Origin: CAZXVW01 sp964644025
GTDB taxonomy: Bacteria; Acidobacteriota; Terriglobia; Bryobacterales; Bryobacteraceae
DNA: 17,049 nucleotides
Assembly: GCA_964644025.1 (NCBI GenBank)
Contig: CAZXVW010000089.1
Span: 1 to 17,049 of the forward strand
Direction: 5' to 3'
Position numbers and translations under genes: made by a program. The notes below the pieces were generated by a model, which was not told where the DNA came from, made no database searches, and saw nothing but the letters and a program-made list of their open reading frames with translations. The number at the start of each line of letters is the position of its first letter. The stretch's first letter is position 1. Below, one piece after another: positions 6,803-13,161 of the stretch.

Positions 6803-8749
6803 CTATTCTTCCCCGGGGGCCGCCCGGGCCACCTGGAAGTGGCTCAAGGTGCTGGCGTAGGCGGCCAGGCCTTCGTACAGCGCCTCGGCGATCTCCTGAC
6901 GGCGCCGGGGGTCTTTCATCAATCGCTCTTCCGTCGGGTTGCTGATAAAGCCAAGCTCGACAAGCACCGATGGCATCTTAGCGCCGATCAGCACGACGAA
7001 CGGGGCCTTCTTCACACCGCGGTTTCGGGCGCGCCGGTCAATCTTCTTCGCCCAGCGGTAAACGGCTGCCTGGAGGCTGGCGGCGAAATCGCGGGATTCC
7101 TGCACCTTGTCGTCCAGCGCGATTTTCCTCACCAGGTCGGAAAGCTCATGAATCGACTTATTGGACCCGGCGTTTTCGCGGGCCGCCACTTCCAGGTCAG
7201 CCCGGGAGCGGGTAAGGTTCAGGTAAAACGTCTCGACACCGCTGACCGAACGGTAGCGGGAGGAGTTGACGTGGATGGAAAGGAAGAGATCGGCCCCCAC
7301 TTCATTCGCCAAGCGGGTCCGTTCCTCCAAGGGAACAGAGACGTCCTTGGTGCGCGTATAAACCACTTCGCTGCCCAACCGTTCTTCGATCAGTTTTCCC
7401 AGACGCTTGGCCACGTCCAGCGTGACGTCCTTTTCGCGAAGGCCCGTCGGCCCGATGGTTCCCGTGTCTTTACCGCCGTGGCCGGGATCGATGACCACCC
7501 GGCCCAGCTTCAGGCCCAGAACGCGGGTCAGCGAGCGAGCGCCGCTCCGGTTCCGCTTGGCCGGCTGAGGAATTACCGCCTCGACTTCCGGCGCCTCCGG
7601 CCGGGGCTTCGCCGCGGGCGCGGGTTTCGCTGCCGGAGGCCTCAGCCGCGCCGTCTGCACTGGTGCGGAGGGAGCCGGTGGCGTCTTCGTTGCGGTGGGC
7701 GGCTCTGGCGGCCCGCCAGTGGCCGGTTTCGCCGTTTGGGCCACGGCTTTGCCCGGCGCGGAAGGTTTCGGTGACGTCTTCCCGGCTGCCGCGGGCACCG
7801 GTTTGGGAGACGCGGCCTTCACCGGCGCCGTGTCTGCCGAAGAGGAACGAGTGTTGGCAGGGGCAGCCGCAGGTGGCGTTTTGGCCGGTTGCCGAAGGGC
7901 GGAAGCGGTTTCCACCGGGGGCGCGGGCACGGTTTTCTTCGCGGGTTTCGCTTTTTGCGCCACAGTGTTGCTCGGTGGGGAAGGTCTCGGCGCCGCCAGC
8001 GGTTTCCCCGGCGGTGCGGATGCGCTCGCCACTTGTTTCGGCGGGGCTGGCTTGTCCACCGCCGCGTGGGAGGCCTGCGGCGCCTGCTTGTTTTCCACGG
8101 CGGGAGCCGCGGGCGGCTTTTGCACGATGCGCACCGGCTGTGAGGGCGTGGGCTTTGCCGGCTGTTTCGACGCTGCCACCTTCTGCCGTGCCGGGGAGGG
8201 TAATTTCTTGAGGCGGCTCACCTTCGACGGCGCGGGTTTTCCGCGCACCTCGATCATCAACCGGTAGGGATTGGCAAGTTGCGAGGAGGTGACCTTGACG
8301 TTTCCCACCAGATCCAGTGCCACCCGGGTGACGCTCCTGGTGTTCTGCGCCACGCGGATCTGGCCGATCAGTCCGTCGTTGACGTTGATGACGTGGGGAT
8401 TGTGCCGGGAAACGCGCTGGCGGGAGTTGAGAATGTCAAAGTAGATCCGATCGGGATTCGAGAGCCGGCCGTACTTGTAGCGGAATTCCCCGCTGGTCTG
8501 GACGGCCACGCGGGTCACCTCACCGAGCGACCAGAACCGTACCGCGGTGACGGAGACGGCGCGGGAGGCGGCCACAGCGCTTCCCGGCCAGCCAGCCCCG
8601 AGGAGCGCTCCAGCCAATGCGGCGGCGCCCAGCAAACGCCGGCGCAATTGAGACAGGCGGGCTGGCCGGTTCCCGGGTGCTTCCCGGAGTACCAGCAACC
8701 CGGCGGCCGTCCGTGCCGTTGCGGCCGGCCGAGACGGATGAGACACCAT
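6803..8749 (-). CDS. N-acetylmuramoyl-L-alanine amidase (AmiC-type) with AMIN domain
   Basis: This zinc amidase cuts the bond between MurNAc and the peptide stem, typically during daughter-cell separation. The 648-residue product has a basic, extended N-terminus with a signal-like hydrophobic stretch (about 35-61, ending AVAA), an AMIN targeting domain (about 62-170), and a low-complexity Pro/Ala/Lys linker of about 225 residues (170-400). The Amidase_3 domain (about 415-635) follows, with the zinc and catalytic residues in place: His424 (DPGHGG), Glu439 (LREKD), His493 (SIHVNS) and Glu598 (LVELGFISN). The autoinhibitory-type helix region appears as KSIHELSDLVRKI (530-542). ATG 8749 is supported by GAGG 9 nt upstream, which overlaps the end of the transglycosylase gene. 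AmiC-type amidases usually number 400-500 residues; the excess is mostly linker. The gene probably shares a transcript with the lytic transglycosylase. Confidence 0.93.
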   Translation of the reverse strand: MVSHPSRPAATARTAAGLLVLREAPGNRPARLSQLRRRLLGAAALAGALLGAGWPGSAVAASRAVSVTAVRFWSLGEVTRVAVQTSGEFRYKYGRLSNPDRIYFDILNSRQRVSRHNPHVINVNDGLIGQIRVAQNTRSVTRVALDLVGNVKVTSSQLANPYRLMIEVRGKPAPSKVSRLKKLPSPARQKVAASKQPAKPTPSQPVRIVQKPPAAPAVENKQAPQASHAAVDKPAPPKQVASASAPPGKPLAAPRPSPPSNTVAQKAKPAKKTVPAPPVETASALRQPAKTPPAAAPANTRSSSADTAPVKAASPKPVPAAAGKTSPKPSAPGKAVAQTAKPATGGPPEPPTATKTPPAPSAPVQTARLRPPAAKPAPAAKPRPEAPEVEAVIPQPAKRNRSGARSLTRVLGLKLGRVVIDPGHGGKDTGTIGPTGLREKDVTLDVAKRLGKLIEERLGSEVVYTRTKDVSVPLEERTRLANEVGADLFLSIHVNSSRYRSVSGVETFYLNLTRSRADLEVAARENAGSNKSIHELSDLVRKIALDDKVQESRDFAASLQAAVYRWAKKIDRRARNRGVKKAPFVVLIGAKMPSVLVELGFISNPTEERLMKDPRRRQEIAEALYEGLAAYASTLSHFQVARAAPGEE

Positions 8750-8755
8750 CGGGTA

Positions 8756-9430
8756 TTACCTCGTTCTGAGATACAGCCTGCCGTCGGAGCCGATGAAGCT
8801 CTCCAGCGGCCGGTACCCCGCCGCTGCTTCCGGCAGGCCGCTCCCGGATTTCTGCCTCGCTTCCTTCCTGAGTTCTCCGTACTTCTTGCCCACCCGCTCG
8901 ACATAGTGCCAGGTTTCCGGGTAGGGCGGAATCCATCTGTACCTGGTTACCGCGCCTTCGCCGGCGTTGTAAGCCGCCAGCGCCAGGCGCGTGTCATGAA
9001 AGGTGTCCTGGAGGTGTTTCAGGTAGCGTACGCCCGCGTCTATATTCTGCTTTGGATCAAACGGATTCCGCACTCCGAACCGCCTGGCGGTCGCCGGAAC
9101 CAGTTGCATCAATCCCCGGGCGCCTTTCGCCGAGACCGCAAACGGGTTATAGTTGCTCTCCACCTGGATCACCGAGTGAACCAGCAGCGGATCCACATTG
9201 TGCCGCCGGGCCGCTTCCGCGACCAGTTGGTCCACGCCTGCCCTGGCACGGAACGTTTCTCCGGCTGCGCGAGGCTGGGCGGGCGGCACCACCCGGCGCA
9301 CCAGGCGCCCGGTGCGGGAGTCCACCCGAACCACGGAGGCGGCCCGCAATTCGCCTCCGGCGGCCGGAGCCATCCGGCCAGCGGCCAATGCCAGCAGCGC
9401 GCTACCGACGATGATGAAACAATTCCGCAT
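8756..9430 (-). CDS. Secreted lytic transglycosylase, SLT (Slt70/MltE-like) domain
   Basis: Lytic transglycosylases cleave the MurNAc-GlcNAc bond of peptidoglycan and form 1,6-anhydroMurNAc ends. The 224-residue product has an N-terminal signal peptide (hydrophobic about 4-18, cleavage near residue 24), a spacer to about residue 65, then an SLT domain (about 66-185). The catalytic Glu91 sits in VIQVESNYNP, followed by KGARGLMQLVPATARRFGV (102-120), DPKQNIDAGVRYL (124-136) and ALAAYNAGEGAV (149-160), all standard for the family. It has no lipobox, so it is probably periplasmic rather than a lipoprotein. The stop lies 6 bp before the amidase start, so the two murein hydrolases are almost certainly co-transcribed from the promoter at 9447-9475. 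ATG 9430 has only a distant AGG as ribosome site. Confidence 0.94.
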   Translation of the reverse strand: MRNCFIIVGSALLALAAGRMAPAAGGELRAASVVRVDSRTGRLVRRVVPPAQPRAAGETFRARAGVDQLVAEAARRHNVDPLLVHSVIQVESNYNPFAVSAKGARGLMQLVPATARRFGVRNPFDPKQNIDAGVRYLKHLQDTFHDTRLALAAYNAGEGAVTRYRWIPPYPETWHYVERVGKKYGELRKEARQKSGSGLPEAAAGYRPLESFIGSDGRLYLRTR

Positions 9431-9446
9431 TAATATGTTTTACCTG

Positions 9447-9475
9447 ATTATACCCGCAAAACTTCCAGAAGCCAA
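9447..9475 (-). promoter_or_regulatory. Predicted housekeeping promoter for the transglycosylase-amidase pair
   Basis: On the minus strand a perfect TATAAT (9447-9452) is preceded by TTGGCT (9470-9475, 4 of 6 to the -35 consensus) at the ideal 17-bp spacing. The predicted start near 9440 gives a leader of only about 10 nt before ATG 9430. Confidence 0.55.
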
Positions 9476-9514
9476 CCTCCTCGATTCGGGCAACGGCAAT
9501 CCGCCCATGAATGA

Positions 9515-9520
9515 TATTAT
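9515..9520 (+). promoter_or_regulatory. -10-like box directly before mobA, possibly giving a leaderless mRNA
   Basis: TATTAT at 9515-9520 lies six bases before ATG 9527, where no Shine-Dalgarno is seen. A -10 box at this distance would start transcription at or next to the A of the ATG. No convincing -35 is visible around 9490-9497, so the support is the position and the missing ribosome site. Confidence 0.35.
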
Positions 9521-9526
9521 TTTCTC

Positions 9527-10135
9527 ATGAGCGGGGCTGGCTTCGTTCTGGTGGGCGGCGCCAGTTCGCGGATGGGCCGGGACAAAGCTCTCTTGCCATA
9601 CGAAGGAACGGTGCTGGCGGAGCGGATCGCCCGCGAAGTGGAAGCCGTCACCGGCGCCGTCATCCTGGTAGGCCCTCCGGAGCGTTACCAACACCTGGGG
9701 CGCCGGGTGGTGCCCGATCTCCGTCCGGGCAACGGGCCGCTGGGCGGCGTGGAAGCCGCTCTCACCGCTTCCGCGGCGGACTGGAACCTCATTGTGGCCT
9801 GCGATATGCCGCGCGTGACCGCCGCTTTGCTCGGCGAGCTGATGGAACGGGCCGAGCGCTCCGCCGCCGACTGCCTGGTTCCGTTCTCGGTTCCTGGACG
9901 GCCGGAAGCGCTTTGCGCCGTCTATCATCGCCGCTGCCTGCGCGCCGTGACGGCCGCTCTGGACGCGGACCTGAGGAAAGTGAGCGACTGGCTGGCCATG
10001 CTCCGCGTGGCGCGCTGGACGCCCCCGACGGCCGGTTGGAGCGAGAATCTCAATACCGGAAAGCAGTGGGCTGCCCACCGTTGCTCCACCTCCGCAACAC
10101 CGTCCCGCCCGGGCGAAAAGAAACTTCATGACTGA
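9527..10135 (+). CDS. mobA: Molybdenum cofactor guanylyltransferase (MobA)
   Basis: MobA transfers GMP from GTP to Mo-molybdopterin, making the guanine dinucleotide cofactor used by DMSO-reductase-family enzymes in the cytoplasm. The 202-residue product starts with the nucleotide-binding signature FVLVGGASSRMGRDKALLPY (6-25), then DLRPGNGPLGGVEAAL (64-79) and the metal-binding LIVACDMP with Asp93. The normal C-terminal NxNTP motif appears as NLNTGK, with Gly in place of Pro, followed by a Ser/Pro-rich tail of about 20 residues. ATG 9527 has no Shine-Dalgarno and sits just after a TATTAT box. The stop overlaps the next gene by 8 bp, so the ABC ATPase is probably translated by coupling. No other Moco gene is in view. 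A CTP-using relative (MocA) is possible but less likely given the length and motif. Confidence 0.85.
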   Translation: MSGAGFVLVGGASSRMGRDKALLPYEGTVLAERIAREVEAVTGAVILVGPPERYQHLGRRVVPDLRPGNGPLGGVEAALTASAADWNLIVACDMPRVTAALLGELMERAERSAADCLVPFSVPGRPEALCAVYHRRCLRAVTAALDADLRKVSDWLAMLRVARWTPPTAGWSENLNTGKQWAAHRCSTSATPSRPGEKKLHD

Positions 10136-10880
10136 ACTTTACCCGCACTACATCGAATTCCGCCACGTCTATAAGACGTTCGATCACCCCGTTTTGGTCG
10201 ATGTGAGCTTCGACGTCAACGCCGGTGAGACGGTGGCCATCATCGGCCGCAGCGGCGTGGGCAAGTCCGTGACCCTGGCGCATATCATGGGTTTTCTTAA
10301 GCCCGACCAGGGCCGCGTGATCGTGGCCCACACCGATATCACCGACGCCACCGAGGCCGAACTGCGCCGCATCCGCAAGAAGGTCACCATGGTTTTTCAG
10401 TCCGGGGCACTGTTCGATTCGCTGACCGTGGAAGAGAACATCCTGTTTTCGCTCGAACTCCGGGACGACTACGACCGGGTCAACAAGGAACAGATCGTCG
10501 ACGGTCTGCTCGACATGGTCGACCTCCGCGACTATAAGTACGTTTACCCGGCGGACCTTTCCACCGGCTACAAGCGCGCCGTGGCTATCTCGCGGGCGCT
10601 GGCCGCGCAACCGGAATGCATTCTCTACGATGAACCGACCACCATGGTGGACCCGATCATGTCGGACCATCTGGCCAGTCTCATGCTTCGCCTGAAGGCG
10701 CAACTGCGGCTGACCTCGGTAGTGGTCACGCATGATCTGGAGTTGATGCGGAAGGTGGCCGACCGCGTCGTGGTTCTGCACGAAGGAAGAGTGATCTACG
10801 TCGGCCGGGTCGACGAGATCCAATATGCCGAGCATCCGCATATCCAGGAGTTTCTGAGCATGGACCGGGTGGAATTGTAG
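10128..10880 (+). CDS. ABC transporter ATP-binding protein, MlaF-like
   Basis: This is a 250-residue ABC ATPase resembling MlaF (Ttg2A), the cytoplasmic motor of MCE-type phospholipid or lipid transporters. Walker A is GRSGVGKS (40-47), the Q-loop is VFQSGALFDSLTVEENI (89-105, Gln91), Walker B is CILYDEP (Asp168, Glu169) and the switch histidine is His202 (VVTHD). The QSGALFDSLTV block is typical of MlaF-type proteins. The signature reads LSTGYKR (144-150) instead of the usual LSGG form, and the D-loop region is TTMVDP rather than TTGLDP. Both lie at the ATP-sandwich interface, but no catalytic residue is lost. It begins inside mobA (8-bp overlap). The expected permease (MlaE), MCE protein (MlaD) and other partners are not adjacent, so they may be encoded elsewhere. 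Confidence 0.88.
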   Translation: MTELYPHYIEFRHVYKTFDHPVLVDVSFDVNAGETVAIIGRSGVGKSVTLAHIMGFLKPDQGRVIVAHTDITDATEAELRRIRKKVTMVFQSGALFDSLTVEENILFSLELRDDYDRVNKEQIVDGLLDMVDLRDYKYVYPADLSTGYKRAVAISRALAAQPECILYDEPTTMVDPIMSDHLASLMLRLKAQLRLTSVVVTHDLELMRKVADRVVVLHEGRVIYVGRVDEIQYAEHPHIQEFLSMDRVEL

Positions 10881-10903
10881 CGGCTGCCGGTCCGTCGAAC
10901 CGT

Positions 10904-12031
10904 TCAGCGCCGCCGGAACCAGGCGGCCAGGGATTCGGCCTTTTCCTTCAACCGGCCGAAGAAGGATTTTTCGGCGGCCGGCGCTTCCGCGCGGTTCCGG
11001 GCCGGCTCGGGTTCTTGCCGCTCGGGAGCATTCCAGGGCTCACTTCCCACCAGCCGGACACGGTAGCCGCTGAAGGCGTAGGTGCGGCGCGAGAGCCGGC
11101 CGTTGTCTTCGCGAAGAATGAGGGAGAATCGCCGGACCAGCGCTTGTTCTCCCGGCCCGGCGGCGGGCGGCTCCACCTCCACCGGGTAATAGCCGACCAG
11201 GTTTCGCTGGATGTAGGCGGTCTCGTAGCGATGGCGACGCCGGCTCCATACGAACACCCGAAAGCTGTCGAACTGATAGGGCTTGCCGCCCCTGGCCAGC
11301 GTCGTCCACAACCAGTGGTCCCGCGTTTCGCCTCCGTCGGTAACGCGCCCCAGGGAGAAATAGGAGGTGATGCGGTGACCTTCGGCGTACTGGGCCACGT
11401 CGTCGGGGATCGCCATCACCAGCATCCGCGCCAGGGCCCAGCCGGCCCGGCCGTCCGGCAGCCGCACCAGGCTCCAGTCATCGGCGGGGGCGCCTTCCGC
11501 CGCAGTGTCTCCGGGCGGGTCATAACTGTTGAGCGGGAGGATTCCGGCCTCCTCGCCGGCCGAGGGGCGGTAGGGGGCGCGCGGCACCAATTGCTGGGCA
11601 ACCACCTCGACCAGGTTTCCTTCCTGCAACTGGTAGAAGCTCGGCGCTTGCCGGTTCGGCGCGGTGTGAATGTTCAACGCCTCGTAAACGGTTGCTTTGC
11701 CTTCCGACGGCAGCCGGCCGGCGTTCATCCACAACCGCCGCAGTCCCGCCATCTGGGAGGCGGTCAGCAGCATCCGCCCATCCGTCCATCCCTCAGTGCC
11801 ATCCGCTGTCCGCACCTCGGCGAAGCGGCGGCGGCGGGCGATGACCTCCACGCGCTCCCCGTGATGGAGAACGGCGGTCACCGCCGCGTCGGGAGCCAGC
11901 TCGGCCAGCAGTTCGAGCTGGAACGGACCGACGTAGGCGTCCTCCAATGGCGGCGAGGGCCGCGGTTCGGAGCTGCATCCGGCCAGCAGCAGCCCGGCCA
12001 GCATTAGCATACAGAGTGCGCGCACCGGCAT
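10904..12031 (-). CDS. SH3-domain lipoprotein of unknown function
   Basis: This 375-residue protein is predicted to be a lipoprotein: the signal peptide ends in LLLAGC, with Cys19 as the lipidated residue. Two SH3-like (bacterial SH3b) stretches can be seen, about 34-90 (ending GTEGWTDGRML) and about 112-206 (VYEALNIHTAPNRQAPSF near the start, DGRAGWALARML at the end). These domains often bind cell-wall peptides. The next part (about 215-330) is rich in beta-type sequence and Trp/Tyr and was not recognised. The C-terminus is charged and ends in an amphipathic stretch, FFGRLKEKAESLAAWFRRR. ATG 12031 is chosen because it gives the lipoprotein signal and has AAGG at a spacing of about 10 nt. A longer frame to 12361 would run through the anti-sigma gene. 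It has its own candidate promoter, so regulation by the nearby sigma factor is unproven. Confidence 0.8.
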   Translation of the reverse strand: MPVRALCMLMLAGLLLAGCSSEPRPSPPLEDAYVGPFQLELLAELAPDAAVTAVLHHGERVEVIARRRRFAEVRTADGTEGWTDGRMLLTASQMAGLRRLWMNAGRLPSEGKATVYEALNIHTAPNRQAPSFYQLQEGNLVEVVAQQLVPRAPYRPSAGEEAGILPLNSYDPPGDTAAEGAPADDWSLVRLPDGRAGWALARMLVMAIPDDVAQYAEGHRITSYFSLGRVTDGGETRDHWLWTTLARGGKPYQFDSFRVFVWSRRRHRYETAYIQRNLVGYYPVEVEPPAAGPGEQALVRRFSLILREDNGRLSRRTYAFSGYRVRLVGSEPWNAPERQEPEPARNRAEAPAAEKSFFGRLKEKAESLAAWFRRR

Positions 12032-12057
12032 CGACGAGAAACCTTGCCGTACGGAAT

Positions 12058-12085
12058 AGTCTATCAAGAGCACTCTGGCAGACAA
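12058..12085 (-). promoter_or_regulatory. Candidate promoter for the SH3 lipoprotein gene
   Basis: On the minus strand TTGTCT (12080-12085) and TAGACT (12058-12063) are 16 bp apart, and the -10 is preceded by TGA in the extended -10 arrangement. The start would fall near 12051, about 20 nt before ATG 12031, leaving room for the AAGG ribosome site. Each hexamer matches 4 of 6. Confidence 0.4.
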
Positions 12086-12204
12086 GGCGCCGCGGAAACG
12101 ACCGAGGAAAGCAGTGAGGGCCCCCATCCTGCCAGTCAACCGGCCGGACACCGGCGCGATCCGACCGCGCGTCGCCCGGCGGCCGCTCGCGGGGGCTCGC
12201 CCGG

Positions 12205-12459
12205 CTACTCGAGTTTTCGCCGTTCGGCCAGGGGCATCTTCTGGTGCAGCCGCTCCATCAGGCGATTGTGCACCTGCGGGGGAATTTCCTGCGGCTCCAT
12301 GCCCTTGAAGATTTTCAACGTTCTCTTCGTGGTATTGAAGATGACCCAACAGTTGGGGCACTCGCTGATGTGCTCGGTTACCTCGCGGCGGATCTCGTCA
12401 TCCTCGGTTCCGTCGAGGTATTCGTTGAGCGCGGTCAGGAACTGTTTACAGGTAATCAA
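12205..12459 (-). CDS. Zinc-binding (ZAS/zf-HC2) anti-sigma factor
   Basis: This small soluble protein (84 residues) has the zinc anti-sigma arrangement Cys4 ... His30-x3-Cys34-x2-Cys37 (HISECPNC), as in RsrA/ChrR-type factors that bind and silence an ECF sigma factor and can respond to redox. LNEYLDGTEDDEI (11-23) is the usual helix before the motif. No membrane segment is present, so it should work in the cytoplasm. The reading frame opens at TTG 12459, inside the end of the sigma gene (14-bp overlap). A purine-rich AAGGGGG about 8 nt upstream supports that start, and no ATG is available there. Coupled translation would keep sigma and anti-sigma in balance. Redox sensing is inferred from the cysteines and not shown. 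Confidence 0.85.
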   Translation of the reverse strand: MITCKQFLTALNEYLDGTEDDEIRREVTEHISECPNCWVIFNTTKRTLKIFKGMEPQEIPPQVHNRLMERLHQKMPLAERRKLE

Positions 12460-13072
12460 ATACGTCGTCCCCCTTCCGTTTGAAGAAGCGAGTCAGCTTC
12501 TCGCGCAAGTGCAGCCGCGCGCGCAGCAGCCGGCTCTTCACCGCCGGAACCGACAGCCCCAGTGCGTTGGCCGTCTCCTCGGTGGAAAGTTCTTCGATGT
12601 CCCGCAGCACGAAAACAGCGCGAAAGGTGGGCCGCAAGCTGGCCACCGCGTCGTCCAGGATCTGGCGAAGCTGTGTCTGGGAGTAGCGCTGTTCCGGGTC
12701 GCCGTCCCAGACGGCGATCTCGCGGGTGACGGTCTCCTCGCCGGTGTCAATTCCCTCGTCGAGCGAAAACGTTTTGCCGGACTTGCGCCGCCTCAGCTTC
12801 ATCAGCGACTCGTTCACCGCGATCCGCACCAGCCAGGTGTAAAATTGCGAGTTGCCCTGGAAATCGCCGAGATGCGAATAAGCCTTCCAGAACGTCTCCT
12901 GGAGCACATCCTCGGCGTCTTCCGCGTTGTTGGTGATGTTCCTGGCCACCCGAAAAACGCGGCGCTCGTACTTGGTGACCAGCTCGTCGAAGGCGCGTGT
13001 GTCCCCGTGTTGCGCTCGGGCGACCAGGGCCGCGTCGCCGTTGACATTCGCTGCGGCTGAGGATTGGACCAT
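12446..13072 (-). CDS. ECF-type RNA polymerase sigma factor (RpoE-like)
   Basis: This 208-residue sigma-70 family protein contains only regions 2 and 4, as in ECF factors. Region 2 spans about 27-95, with AEDVLQETFWKAY (53-65) for core binding and -10 recognition. Region 4 spans about 132-190, with the helix-turn-helix LSTEETANALGLSVPAVKSR (162-181) for -35 recognition. The linker between them (about 100-130) is acidic and somewhat long. ATG 13072 is preferred: an in-frame upstream start at 13138 would add 22 unconserved residues and lie upstream of the likely promoter. The ribosome site is weak. The anti-sigma gene overlaps its 3' end, the usual ECF operon arrangement. No ECF-type (GGAAC/GTC) autoregulated promoter was recognised upstream. 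Confidence 0.92.
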   Translation of the reverse strand: MVQSSAAANVNGDAALVARAQHGDTRAFDELVTKYERRVFRVARNITNNAEDAEDVLQETFWKAYSHLGDFQGNSQFYTWLVRIAVNESLMKLRRRKSGKTFSLDEGIDTGEETVTREIAVWDGDPEQRYSQTQLRQILDDAVASLRPTFRAVFVLRDIEELSTEETANALGLSVPAVKSRLLRARLHLREKLTRFFKRKGDDVFDYL

Positions 13073-13096
13073 CGGTTCTTGACCGGTCTGTTTCTT

Positions 13097-13125
13097 AATA
13101 TAGCAGGCAACGGCGGCGCTGCCGG
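13097..13125 (-). promoter_or_regulatory. Possible promoter for the sigma/anti-sigma operon
   Basis: On the minus strand TATATT (13097-13102, 5 of 6) is preceded at 17 bp by CCGGCA (13120-13125, 3 of 6). Transcription would start near 13090, about 18 nt before ATG 13072. The AT-rich patch stands out in GC-rich surroundings, but the -35 is poor. The same 89-bp gap must also hold the thrS promoter, for which only TTGACC (13079-13084), without a good -10, was seen. Confidence 0.3.
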
Positions 13126-13161
13126 GGCCGGGGGGCATGTTACGCTGAGAGTTTCGACGCC

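Noticed and set aside
6839..9433. Large plus-strand open frames opposite the amidase and transglycosylase genes
   Set aside because: The minus-strand genes carry complete catalytic motifs; the plus-strand products are Gly/Ala/Arg-rich shadows of the Pro/Ala linker.
10881..10903. Possible terminator between the ABC ATPase and SH3 lipoprotein genes
   Set aside because: Only a 4-bp stem can be formed in the 23-bp gap and there is no T run.
12032..12361. Longer SH3 lipoprotein starting at 12361
   Set aside because: The extension would overlap the anti-sigma gene and put the lipoprotein signal inside the protein.
13073..13161. ECF-type autoregulated promoter before the sigma gene
   Set aside because: No GGAAC-type -35 with a suitable -10 was found; the only candidate looks like a weak housekeeping promoter.
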